Shown here piece by piece: positions 21,034 to 28,412 of a stretch of DNA of 29,354 bases. Location: positions 1-29,354 of IMG/VR virus record IMGVR_UViG_3300031825_000060; one strand, written 5' to 3'. A model generated the notes under the pieces. The model was not told the origin of the DNA. It ran no database searches and saw nothing but the letters and a program-made list of their open reading frames with translations. The position numbers and the translations under genes are program-made. Position 1 is the first letter of the stretch. Every line of letters begins with the position of its first letter. The DNA is from a virus.

Positions 21034-23904
21034 ATGGCAACAAGAACACAAGGCGGCAGTGACCTGGGCGAGGTGGCCAGGATCCTGAACGAGAAGATCG
21101 ACTGCAACGACCTGGCCGATCGGCTGGGGTTGCGCCGCGATGGTGCCAAGGGCAATTACCACAGCCCGCACCACGAGGACAAGACGCCCAGTGTCTCGGT
21201 CTATCGCGACAAGAAAAGCGGGCTGTCCAAGTTCATGGACTACAGCATCGATAAGGGCGGCGGGCCCGTGGACATGCTGATGTGGCACAGCGGCCTGGAC
21301 TTCGTGAAGGCGGTGAAGGAGCTGGCGGGCATGTTCAACGTGCCGATCGCCGAGAGGGGCAAGCCGGCCGAGCAGCGCAAGGAAACGCTGGCCGAGTTCA
21401 TCGCTAGCAAGTGCAAGGCCGCGGTGCGCGAGGACGCGAACCCGCTCTATGACTACCTGCAGGGTCGCGGCATCAACAGCAAGGCGATTGACCACGCGAT
21501 CGAGCGCGGCACGCTGGGCCTGAACCTGTATACGAGCCCAGCCATTGACGCCGGCCAGATCAATCACGGGGGGCCCGCCGCGGCCTTCCTGGTCAAGGAC
21601 CGCAGCTCGGCGCAGATCGTGGCGGTGGACATGCGCTACTTCGACGCCGACCTGAACGGCGGCCAGAAGACGATGAGCCAGGGTGAGAAGGTGGGCTTCC
21701 CCTGGTGCAGCGACTGGCGCCGCCTCGAGGCGGCCCGCACGGTGTATGTGGTGGAGAGCTCGATCAACGCGCTGTCGATCGAGAGCTGCGTGCTGCCCGG
21801 CTGCGCGGCCGTGGCCACGCGGGGCACGGGCAATGTCGGCCGCACCGACTGGAGCTTTCTGCGCGGCAAGAGCGTGATCGCCTGCTTCGACAACGACAAG
21901 CCGCTCGAGCGCGGGCCCGACGCCGGCTACTGCGCCGGCGCCAAGGCGGCCTGGCTTCTGCACGAGATCCTGACGGGCCTGGACATCAGCTGCCAGCTGG
22001 TCGACCAGAGCGGCTGGTTCGAGGACGCCGAAAAGAAGAAGCCGATCAAAGACATCAACGACTTCCTGAAGATCCACGGCTGGGAGCGCACGACAGTGGA
22101 GCTGCGCAAGGTCGAGGAATGGGCGATCCCGGGCGTGCCGGCCGAGGGCTCGCGGGTGGGCAAAGCCAGGCTCTACTTCCCCGGCCACGACTGGTTCGCT
22201 TACACCCGCTACCGGGTGCAGCCGGACTTCACGCGCACGCTGGACAAGCAGGTGAAGAACGAGGAGAGCGGCGAGACGCGCTGGACCTACAACGACGTGT
22301 GCGGCTTCCGCATCGCCGCGGTGAGCCGGGTGCAGATCGCCAGCGACGAGAGCGCGATGACGGGCACGCCGGACCACTCGCCGCAGACGATGTTCGCCCT
22401 GACGGTGCAGACGCCGGCGGACGGCCCGGTGCTGCAGCGCATGGTGGTGGACCGCGCCCAGCTGCGCAACCTGGAGGTGTGGAAGAAAAACGGCTTCATC
22501 TTTGCGCCCACGCAGTTCAGCCGCCTGGTGAGCCTGTGGGAGCGCGCCGCCGGCATCGGCGAGCGTGACGCCGTAAATTTCGTGGGCCTGGCCTGGCGCA
22601 ACGGCAAGCCGGTGGTGAACGAAGGCGCGGACTGCTTCTTCACCGAGCCGAGCGAGCAGTGCCCGTACCACGCCCTGACGTTCCCCAGCGGCCGGCCGCA
22701 GGACGCCGGCGAGGTGCTGCAGGCGTTCCAGGCGACGTTCAAGGCGAACGCGGCCGCCATTCCCCTGATCTGGGCCGTGGGCTCGCACCTGAAGGCGTTC
22801 CTGGGTTTCTGGCCGCACTTCGTGCTGCAGGCCGAGAAGGGCGCCGGCAAGACGACGCTGGTGAAGGCGATCGGCCGCGCGATCGCGATGGCGCAGTTCA
22901 GTCGCCAGACGCTGGGCAGCGAGTACCGGATCATTGGCTCGATCAGCTACACCAGCCACCCGGTGGGCTGGGGCGAGTTCAGCACGCTCAAGCAGGACAT
23001 GCGGGCCAAGGCGGTGGCCAGCCTGCAGGAGAGCTACGGCTACGAGGCGACGAGCCGCGGCATGGGCCTGAAGCGGCGCTTTCTGCTGTGCGCGCCGGTG
23101 CTGCTGTCGGGCGAGGACGTGCCGGTGGACGCGCTGGAGGGCAAGGTGATCCGCAGCACGCTGACGCTGGCCGGCCAGGGCGAGGAGATCTCCGAGAAGC
23201 TGCCGGCGTTCCCGGTGAAGGAGTGGCTGCGCTTTCTGGCCGGCCAGGGCAAGCAACGGGTGCGCGAGGTGCACGCGGCGGCCGTGGAGCAGCTGGGCGA
23301 GCGCTGCGCCGCCGAGCTGGCCGACGCCGGCGCCAAGCGGATGCTGCAGAACTACGGCGCGGTGCTGGCCACCTGGATGCTGCTGGGGGAGTTCATGGGG
23401 CAGGAGCCGGACGACGCTGGCGCCTTCGTGCGCGACCTGGCCAAGGAGATGAACACGCACATCCAGGAGACGAAGGCGACCAGGCAGCCCTGGGTGTCGA
23501 TCATCGAGAAGCTGCTGTCCGAGATCGCGGCGCACAACTTCCGGCACCCGTTTGCCTTCGACAAGGCCGACGAGACCGACGTGCTGTTCGTCCGCACCGG
23601 CCACGTGATGGCGCACATCGCCCAGTCGAACAGCCTGCGGGACTTCTACGACGAGATCACGATCAAGAGCGACCGGGTGCTCAAGCAGCAGCTGGTGTCC
23701 GCCGGCGTGGTCGACCTGGTCAGCGAGGGCAGCAAGGAGCCCAAGCACTACGAGAAGACCGTGCGCGGCCAGCGCGTCGGGCACATGGTGGCGCTGATCG
23801 TCGATCGCCTGAAGGAGTTCGGGCTGCATCCGTCGGTGCCGATCGAGAGGGACCCGTCCGAGGAGGGCGGATCGAGCCAGCGGCGATATCGGGAGGATGC
23901 GTGA
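21034..23904 (+). CDS. Phage primase-helicase with degenerate zinc-finger region
   Basis: 956 residues. The N-terminal part (about 40-85) follows a CHC2 primase finger (NYHSPHHEDKTPSVSVY ... GGGPVDML) but the metal-binding cysteines are gone. A Toprim-like domain follows: VYVVESSINALSIE (about residue 238, catalytic Glu) and VIACFDNDKP (about residue 281, acidic pair), the metal site for primer synthesis. A middle region of unknown fold leads to a P-loop ATPase with Walker A EKGAGKTTLVK (about residues 605-615), then a helical end. It would unwind the fork and may make primers. It starts 61 bases after the early operon without a strong ribosome site. The helicase part is sure; priming activity is uncertain because of the finger. 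Confidence 0.85.
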   Translation: MATRTQGGSDLGEVARILNEKIDCNDLADRLGLRRDGAKGNYHSPHHEDKTPSVSVYRDKKSGLSKFMDYSIDKGGGPVDMLMWHSGLDFVKAVKELAGMFNVPIAERGKPAEQRKETLAEFIASKCKAAVREDANPLYDYLQGRGINSKAIDHAIERGTLGLNLYTSPAIDAGQINHGGPAAAFLVKDRSSAQIVAVDMRYFDADLNGGQKTMSQGEKVGFPWCSDWRRLEAARTVYVVESSINALSIESCVLPGCAAVATRGTGNVGRTDWSFLRGKSVIACFDNDKPLERGPDAGYCAGAKAAWLLHEILTGLDISCQLVDQSGWFEDAEKKKPIKDINDFLKIHGWERTTVELRKVEEWAIPGVPAEGSRVGKARLYFPGHDWFAYTRYRVQPDFTRTLDKQVKNEESGETRWTYNDVCGFRIAAVSRVQIASDESAMTGTPDHSPQTMFALTVQTPADGPVLQRMVVDRAQLRNLEVWKKNGFIFAPTQFSRLVSLWERAAGIGERDAVNFVGLAWRNGKPVVNEGADCFFTEPSEQCPYHALTFPSGRPQDAGEVLQAFQATFKANAAAIPLIWAVGSHLKAFLGFWPHFVLQAEKGAGKTTLVKAIGRAIAMAQFSRQTLGSEYRIIGSISYTSHPVGWGEFSTLKQDMRAKAVASLQESYGYEATSRGMGLKRRFLLCAPVLLSGEDVPVDALEGKVIRSTLTLAGQGEEISEKLPAFPVKEWLRFLAGQGKQRVREVHAAAVEQLGERCAAELADAGAKRMLQNYGAVLATWMLLGEFMGQEPDDAGAFVRDLAKEMNTHIQETKATRQPWVSIIEKLLSEIAAHNFRHPFAFDKADETDVLFVRTGHVMAHIAQSNSLRDFYDEITIKSDRVLKQQLVSAGVVDLVSEGSKEPKHYEKTVRGQRVGHMVALIVDRLKEFGLHPSVPIERDPSEEGGSSQRRYREDA

Positions 23905-24422
23905 TCGCGCCGCTGGTCACATTCGACCAGATAGACCTCGGCGAAGCGAATCAATGCCTGGGGCGCTGGGGCCACAGGATGGGCGCCCTCAACCGCGGCA
24001 ACGTGGCCGGCGTCCACTACGCCCTGTTCGAGGAGGGTCAGCCCGTGGCTGTCGCTATGGCCGCTGCGCTGATCCGCGAGCGTGTCGGCGGCGGTCTTGG
24101 CCACCTGAACCGCGAAAACACCATCGAGCTGGCCAGGCTGTGCGCCGTACGCCCCGGCCTGTGCCGCGTGGCCCTGCGGCTCTGGCGAGAGTTCGTGCTG
24201 CCCCGGATGGGCTACCTCTGGGCAATCAGCTACCAGGACGCCGACATGCACAACGGGCATACCTACCGTTTCGACGGCTGGGAGCGCGCCGGCTTCGCTC
24301 ATAGCGGCGTTGACACCCGCAGTGGCCGCCCAGGCCGCAACAAGTGGATCTGGACGTGGGAAGTGCCCGCCATACCGCCGAGCACGGCCCTACAGCCCCC
24401 TGCAGCGCGCCGGCAGGCCTGA
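23901..24422 (+). CDS. GNAT-like / Mom-like DNA modification candidate
   Basis: 173 residues from the GTG at 23901 overlapping the primase stop (GTGA). The order of motifs, GHRMGALNRGNVAGVHYALFEEGQPVAVAMAAALI, then NTIELARLCAVRPGLCRVALRLWREFVLPRMGYLWAISYQDADMHNGHTYRFDGWERAGFAHSG (in pieces), is that of the acetyltransferase-fold family that includes phage Mu Mom: an ELARLC strand, a helix, a W.ISY.D strand, and a 'G..YR..GW' loop. Mom adds a carbamoylmethyl-type group to adenine to evade restriction. Alternative: an unrelated small GNAT enzyme. The family call is by pattern and is not certain. Confidence 0.5.
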   Translation: MIAPLVTFDQIDLGEANQCLGRWGHRMGALNRGNVAGVHYALFEEGQPVAVAMAAALIRERVGGGLGHLNRENTIELARLCAVRPGLCRVALRLWREFVLPRMGYLWAISYQDADMHNGHTYRFDGWERAGFAHSGVDTRSGRPGRNKWIWTWEVPAIPPSTALQPPAARRQA

Positions 24423-24594
24423 GCCATGCCGTCCTGCCACCTTCCCCCCGCACCCCCCATGCTCAAAGTCCTTCCGCGCCGCCAGGCGCGCACCGTAATG
24501 CGTCGCGCAGCGACATGCTGGCATTCATGCTGCCCGGGCATCAATGCGTCCCTCTCCCCCCACCCCCTCACCGAAGGTGGCGCCGCCCGGGGTA

Positions 24595-24638
24595 GGGTCC
24601 GACCCGGAGGGAAGGGGGTCGCCGCGATAGGTTTTTTT
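24595..24638 (+). terminator. Possible terminator after the early/replication operon
   Basis: GGGTC (24595-24599) and GACCC (24601-24605) face each other, and a second GGGTC lies about 10 bases further on, so two alternative stems can form. A run of seven T follows around 24631. The distance from stem to T-run is longer than in a classical intrinsic terminator, so the call is weak. Confidence 0.25.
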
Positions 24639-24667
24639 GATCCTGGGTATCACAGGGAGTCTCGTGG

Positions 24668-24951
24668 ACCCGTGGATCAGTGGTCTTGTCACCATGCACC
24701 GCTAGGTTTGACTAAGCGAAGCGGCCAGTTCGCAAGATTTCAAGTTCCACGGGTTGAGGCTTTTCTTCCACGGGTCGGTCTGTTTTATCCACGGGTCGAT
24801 TTTTCGTCACACCAGACCATCACTCTCTCTCTTTCTTTTTTTATAGAGGGAGAGAGAGGAGAGAAAGGGACGGCGGCAGCGATCGAGCGATCCACGGGTT
24901 CAAAATATGTAACAGAAATGTATCCACGGGTTGAAAGCTCCATCCACGGGT
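24668..24951. repeat. Array of seven TCCACGGGTY repeats (iteron-like)
   Basis: Six direct copies of TCCACGGGT start at 24746, 24767, 24788, 24891, 24923 and 24943. One inverted copy lies at 24668-24676. The next base is always T or C. Start-to-start distances are 21, 21, 103, 32 and 20, close to whole turns of the helix, so a protein would sit on one face. Degenerate copies flank it (inverted TCCGTGGA near 24954, TCCACGGAT at 25026-25034). The third copy reads TTATCCACG, one base from a DnaA box. Confidence 0.85.
24823..24858. repeat. CT/GA-tract hairpin between the two repeat clusters
   Basis: CTCTCTCTCTTTC (24823-24835) pairs with GAGGGAGAGAGAG (24846-24858) around a loop of seven T and ATA: 11 standard pairs and two G-T pairs. 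The purine strand continues as GAGAGAAAGGGA. A homopurine/homopyrimidine tract of this type next to an AT-run could open easily or fold back; it sits in the middle of the repeat array. Confidence 0.6.
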
Positions 24952-24970
24952 TTTCCGTGGATGATTTTTT
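24942..24970 (+). terminator. Hairpin built from the last repeat, followed by T-run
   Basis: ATCCACGG (24942-24949) and CCGTGGAT (24955-24962) form a perfect 8-bp stem with a GTTTT loop, followed by GATTTTTT. The shape is that of a factor-independent terminator on the plus strand. The left arm is the sixth TCCACGGGT repeat, so the site may also be an inverted binding site. Confidence 0.5.
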
Positions 24971-25080
24971 AGGCAGAAGCGAGCAACGGCGCGGGTTTGC
25001 GGCCCATCGGCCCCCGATCCACGCATCCACGGATTGCGCTGCGTGTGTGGTGCCCGCGGCGGCTCGGGCAGGAGGTGTGC

Positions 25081-26115
25081 GTGGCTGAAAAGATCTGGAC
25101 GGACGACGAGGCGATTGATGCCTGGCTGACATGGCTTGAGGCCAGCCGCGGCCGCAAGAAGCGCACCCTGGAGAGCTACGGCATGGCGATCCGCCGGCTG
25201 CACGACTACCTGCGCGAGGACGGCTGCGCGCTGCTCGATGCCGACAAGACGCAGCTCGAGCTGTTCACCGGCCTGTACCTGCACAAAAGGGGCGTGGTGG
25301 CCCGCAGCCGCATGCCCTACATCAGCGCGGTAAAGGGCTTCTACAAGTTCGCGGCCGCGCGTCGCATGTGCCGGGCGGATCCGGCCCGGGAGCTCACGCA
25401 TCCGGCTGCCGGCAAGCCGCTGCCAAACGTGATCAGCCTGGCCAACGCGGAACGGCTGATGTGGGCGCCCGACATGAGCACCTTCATCGGGATCCGGGAC
25501 GCCGCGATGCTGTCGCTGCTGATTGGCTGCGGCCCGCGGGTGTCCGGCCTGGTGGGCCTGAACGAGAGCGCGCTGAAGACCACGCAGATCGGCAAGGAAG
25601 CGCGCATGACGGTGACCTTCGTCGAGAAGGGCGACAAGGCTCGGATGCTGCCGGTGCCGCGCGAGGCTGAAATGCTGCTGCGCGTGTACCTTGGCCATGA
25701 GGATCTGAAGGCCGTCGATCGGGAGATCGAGCCCAGGCCTGGCCAGCATGATCGGGTGCTGTTCGTGTCGGTGCGCAGCACGAAGCTGACGCCGGACCAG
25801 CACCGCGGCGAGAAGCGTCGACTAACGCGCAAGGCCGTGCACGACATGGTGCAGCGCTACGGCCGGCGCCTGGGCATCCCGGACGACGAGCTGCATCCGC
25901 ATGCCTTTCGCCACCTGTTTGGCACCGAGCTCACCGAGGACGATGTCTCATTGGCCGCGACGCAGGAGCTGATGGGCCATGCCGATCCCAAGAGCACAGC
26001 GATCTACATCCAGCTCGCCCAGCGCAAGAAGGCCCAGCTGATCGATCAGAACGCACCGCTGGCCAAGATGCGCACGCCGGTCTCCGACCTGCTCAAGCGC
26101 CTGCCGCCAGGCTGA
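25081..26115 (+). CDS. Tyrosine recombinase / phage integrase
   Basis: 344 residues from the GTG at 25081, with AGGAGG 5 bases upstream; the frame is open to 24997 but that part lies in the gene-free region. An N-terminal SAM-like core-binding domain (about residues 10-100: AIDAWLTWLEASRGRKKRTLESYGMAIRRLHDYL) precedes the catalytic domain with CGPRVSGLVGL (Arg153), VEKGDKAR (Lys186), HPHAFRHLF (His274, Arg277), LMGHADPKSTAIYIQ (His300, nucleophile Tyr309). It is full length, of XerC/D-like size, without an extra arm-binding domain. The usual Glu after the first Arg (R..E) is replaced. It may integrate the phage, resolve multimers, or be a relic next to the serine recombinase. Confidence 0.88.
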   Translation: MAEKIWTDDEAIDAWLTWLEASRGRKKRTLESYGMAIRRLHDYLREDGCALLDADKTQLELFTGLYLHKRGVVARSRMPYISAVKGFYKFAAARRMCRADPARELTHPAAGKPLPNVISLANAERLMWAPDMSTFIGIRDAAMLSLLIGCGPRVSGLVGLNESALKTTQIGKEARMTVTFVEKGDKARMLPVPREAEMLLRVYLGHEDLKAVDREIEPRPGQHDRVLFVSVRSTKLTPDQHRGEKRRLTRKAVHDMVQRYGRRLGIPDDELHPHAFRHLFGTELTEDDVSLAATQELMGHADPKSTAIYIQLAQRKKAQLIDQNAPLAKMRTPVSDLLKRLPPG

Positions 26116-26141
26116 CCCGCCCCACCTGAAAGGCCATCCCC

Positions 26142-26348
26142 ATGCCCGAAGCCACAACACAGGTACACAAACCATCTACCGTAACCATGGCACAGAGAGA
26201 TATACGGCGCCAGCGTGTGCTCTCGCGAGATCTCCAAATGTGTAACAGGAACAGCCTAAATCGTAGGAGGGGGCGCTGCGTACTCTGGCAGAAGTCGCAG
26301 TGGATCGAGGTGCGCTCACAGCGGAGGGGAGGGGCGAACCATGCATGA
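26142..26348 (+). CDS. Doubtful small basic protein
   Basis: 68 residues with AAAGG 8 bases before the ATG and an 8-base overlap with the next start. The product is basic with no recognisable fold (MAQRDIRRQRVLSRDLQMCNRNSLNRRRG). The DNA under it holds the palindrome TCTCGCGAGA and a TGTAACAG repeat, so it may be control DNA rather than a gene. Confidence 0.3.
   Translation: MPEATTQVHKPSTVTMAQRDIRRQRVLSRDLQMCNRNSLNRRRGRCVLWQKSQWIEVRSQRRGGANHA
26221..26251. promoter_or_regulatory. Palindrome and TGTAACAG repeat between integrase genes
   Basis: TCTCGCGAGA (26221-26230) is a perfect palindrome and overlaps GAGATCTC (26227-26234), itself palindromic. AAATGTGTAACAGGAA (26236-26251) matches AAATATGTAACAGAAA at 24903-24918 in 14 of 16 positions, so related sites flank the tyrosine integrase gene. 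A regulator or recombinase site is possible; nothing more specific can be said. Confidence 0.35.
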
Positions 26349-26838
26349 AAGCCGCAGTGGTGGGGCTGCACAGCTCACGTTGGATGGTGTTGCGCTACCG
26401 AATGAGATTGATTCGCGTGGGGTGGGGGGTCGGCGGGCCAGGCCTCGCCGCGGGCGGAGGGGGGGTGGGTACCTGAATGAACTCACTACCTCAAATGTTT
26501 GGGAAGTGGCAAAAATTCGCGAGCTCGAATCGATGGGCCTGCCGGGCGTTTGGCTCGCCGTTGCTCGCGAGATCGGCTACGACCGCTTCATGGCCATGTG
26601 GCGCATCCTGGACCGCTCTGTGCAGCTGCGCTCGGAGAGCGAGTCGATGATCGAGGTCCAGCTGCGCAGGCTGTCGAGCTTCCATCGCTACCAGCGCAAT
26701 CGCTTCATCGAGTCGCTCGTGGCCAGCGGCTTCGGCGACCGGGCGATCCGCGAAATGGTTCAGGCCGAACTGGGTGAAAAACTGAGTCTTTCTCATATAT
26801 CGCGCCTGGCCGGACGCCGTAAAGTAAGGGCAGCATGA
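26341..26838 (+). CDS. Probable HTH DNA-binding protein coupled to the serine recombinase
   Basis: 165 residues; a GGAGGGGAGG ribosome site precedes the ATG. The first 45 residues are basic and Gly/Arg-rich (RRARPRRGRRGGG). The rest is helical: ELESMGLPGVWLAVAREIGYDRFMAMWRILDR, then SSFHRYQRNRFIESLVASGFGDRAIREMVQAELGEKLSLSHISRLAGRRKVRAA (in pieces), whose end reads as a helix-turn-helix (AIREMVQAELGEKLSLSHISRLAG). The form is reminiscent of Mor/C-like phage activators. Its stop overlaps the recombinase start (ATGA), so the two are made together; it could control or direct the recombinase. Confidence 0.6.
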   Translation: MHESRSGGAAQLTLDGVALPNEIDSRGVGGRRARPRRGRRGGGYLNELTTSNVWEVAKIRELESMGLPGVWLAVAREIGYDRFMAMWRILDRSVQLRSESESMIEVQLRRLSSFHRYQRNRFIESLVASGFGDRAIREMVQAELGEKLSLSHISRLAGRRKVRAA

Positions 26839-28412
26839 CGAAGCGCGCGGTGATCTATGCCCGAGTGAGCAAGCAACGCGAGGAGAGCGTGTCGATAGAG
26901 GCCCAGATCGAGCAATGCACGGCGCGCGCGGCTCAGCTGGGGGCGTCCGTGGTCCAGGTGTTCCTGGACGACGGGATCAGCGGGCGGGAGGCACGCAACC
27001 GGGCCGCGTTCCTTAAGGCGAAGGCGTATTGCGAAGCGGCGAACGTCGATTACTTCATCACCTGGTCGACGTCGCGGTTTGCGCGCAACCTGATGGAGCT
27101 GTTCAAGAGCGAGGCCGAGCTGAGGGAGATCGGCACCAGGCTGGAGTGCCTGAATGCCGACACCGACGACGAGACGGACGCCGGCTTCATCAGCAAGGTG
27201 TTCAACGGCGCGATGGACGAGATGTATTCGCGCCAGGTGGCCCGCGACACGCTGCGATCGCAGAAGAAGTCGGCCGAGGCGGGCTACTTCACCGGCGGCC
27301 AGATGCCATTCGGGTACCGGCCGGTGAAGGACGGGCAGAAGACCCGGCTGGAGATCGATCCGGACACCGCGCCCATCGTGCTCAAGGCGTTCGAGCTCTG
27401 CCTGCAGGGCGGCCTGGGCGTGCAGGCGATCGCGCTGCAGCTGAACCACCTGGGCATGCTGCGTGCCGGCAAACGGTGGGGCAAGAACACCGTCAACTAC
27501 ATGCTGAAAAACGAGGTTTACACCGGCGTGAAGACGTTCAACAAGACACATCGCAAGACGCGGAAGATCAAGCCGCGGGACCAATGGGTCCAGGTGGCCA
27601 GCCATCCGGCCCTGGTGAGCAAAGACGATTTTGAAAAGGTTCAGGCCATGATGGAACAACGCATGCCGCATGGCGGCCACGGCGGTACGCCACTGAGCAC
27701 CTTCCTCTTCACGGGCCTGGTCGAGTGTGGAATCTGCGGCGAAAAACTGCAGATTTCGAACGGCACCGGCCGCAACGGGATGCGTTACAGCTACTACGGC
27801 TGCATGGCGCACAAGAAGGGCGCGCCGCGGTGCCTGTTCCGCAAGGTGCGGGCCGATCTGCTGGACGAATGGCTGCTGGGCGAGATCCTCGAGCACGTGA
27901 TCACGCCTGCCACGATGGCCGAGGCGATGGAGGACCTGATTGGCGCAAGCGTCGAGTGGGTCCGCGAGCGGGAAACGACGCGCGCCGCCCTGGTGAAACA
28001 GCTGCGCCAAGTGGAAGCGGGACGTGATCGGCTGCTCGAAGTGCTCGAAGCTGCTGGCAAAGACACCGGCGATCTCGCCCAGGTGCTCAAGCGTCTGCGC
28101 GAGCGAGGTGCTGAGATCGAACAGCTGCAGCGCGACCTGACGGCCCTGGAGACCATGCCAGCGCCCGGGCGCATTTCCAAGATCGACCCGGTCGTGGCGG
28201 TCGAAGTGATGCGCGAAGTAATCGACGTCTCGGACACCAAGAAAAAACGCGCCTTCCTGGGCGCGTTTATCCAAAAGGTAGTTCTGGAGACGGGCGTGGC
28301 CACCGTGGACTACCGCACCGACGGGCTGATACATGCTGGCACCAAGACCAGTTTTCACAGCGTGAATCGTTGGCTCCTCGACCTGGGCTCGAACCAGGGA
28401 CCTACGGATTAA
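26835..28412 (+). CDS. Large serine recombinase (phage integrase)
   Basis: 525 residues. N-terminal resolvase-fold catalytic domain: AVIYARVSKQREESVSIEAQ with nucleophile Ser12, plus Arg81/Arg84 in WSTSRFARNL. A recombinase domain follows (from ~150: GYFTGGQMPFGYRPVKDG ... WGKNTVNYMLKNEVYTG), then a zinc ribbon (Cys298, Cys301, Cys323, Cys333: VECGICGEKL ... YYGCMAHKKGAPRC) and a long coiled coil (~370-440) of the type that controls the direction of large serine integrases. The last residues, NRWLLDLGSNQGPTD, are read from the antisense strand of a tRNA-Asn gene, so the gene end is also the attachment site. It is coupled to the HTH gene upstream. Confidence 0.9.
   Translation: MTKRAVIYARVSKQREESVSIEAQIEQCTARAAQLGASVVQVFLDDGISGREARNRAAFLKAKAYCEAANVDYFITWSTSRFARNLMELFKSEAELREIGTRLECLNADTDDETDAGFISKVFNGAMDEMYSRQVARDTLRSQKKSAEAGYFTGGQMPFGYRPVKDGQKTRLEIDPDTAPIVLKAFELCLQGGLGVQAIALQLNHLGMLRAGKRWGKNTVNYMLKNEVYTGVKTFNKTHRKTRKIKPRDQWVQVASHPALVSKDDFEKVQAMMEQRMPHGGHGGTPLSTFLFTGLVECGICGEKLQISNGTGRNGMRYSYYGCMAHKKGAPRCLFRKVRADLLDEWLLGEILEHVITPATMAEAMEDLIGASVEWVRERETTRAALVKQLRQVEAGRDRLLEVLEAAGKDTGDLAQVLKRLRERGAEIEQLQRDLTALETMPAPGRISKIDPVVAVEVMREVIDVSDTKKKRAFLGAFIQKVVLETGVATVDYRTDGLIHAGTKTSFHSVNRWLLDLGSNQGPTD
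28371..28412. other. Prophage attachment site within tRNA-Asn (overlap of recombinase end)
   Basis: The recombinase reading frame runs 42 bases into the 3' half of the tRNA gene before its stop. Phage genes lie to the left and a host gene to the right, so the crossover must lie in or near this stretch. The left copy is outside the window, so the exact core cannot be measured. Recombination that leaves the tRNA intact is standard for tRNA-targeting elements. Confidence 0.6.

Larger units (their letters stand above)
24423..25080. other. 658-base gene-free region, candidate replication origin
   Basis: No convincing gene is present: the open frame across it ignores the codon pattern of neighbours. 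The first ~230 bases are C- and G-rich (C-runs around 24457-24572, a T7 run near 24631). The rest is AT-richer than any other part of the window and holds seven copies of TCCACGGGTY, a pyrimidine/purine hairpin and a second hairpin with a T-run. It sits between replication genes and recombination genes. An iteron-type origin is the favoured reading; a multi-site operator is the alternative. Confidence 0.6.

Noticed and set aside
21013-23829. A 938-residue open frame on the minus strand opposite the primase-helicase gene
   Set aside because: It is a GC-driven shadow: its product is rich in His/Arg/Leu/Gly without domains, while the plus strand encodes a clear Toprim and P-loop protein.
24785-24793. 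A DnaA box
   Set aside because: TTATCCACG is one base off the consensus and is explained by the longer TCCACGGGTY repeat; a single near-match is not enough to call a DnaA site.
24668-24951. A CRISPR array
   Set aside because: Repeat units are only 9-10 bases, spacers vary from about 11 to 94 bases, one copy is inverted, and there are no cas genes.
24426-25088. A 220-residue open frame across the repeat region
   Set aside because: Its product has no fold-like pattern, it crosses the repeats and hairpins, and the codon choice differs from neighbours.
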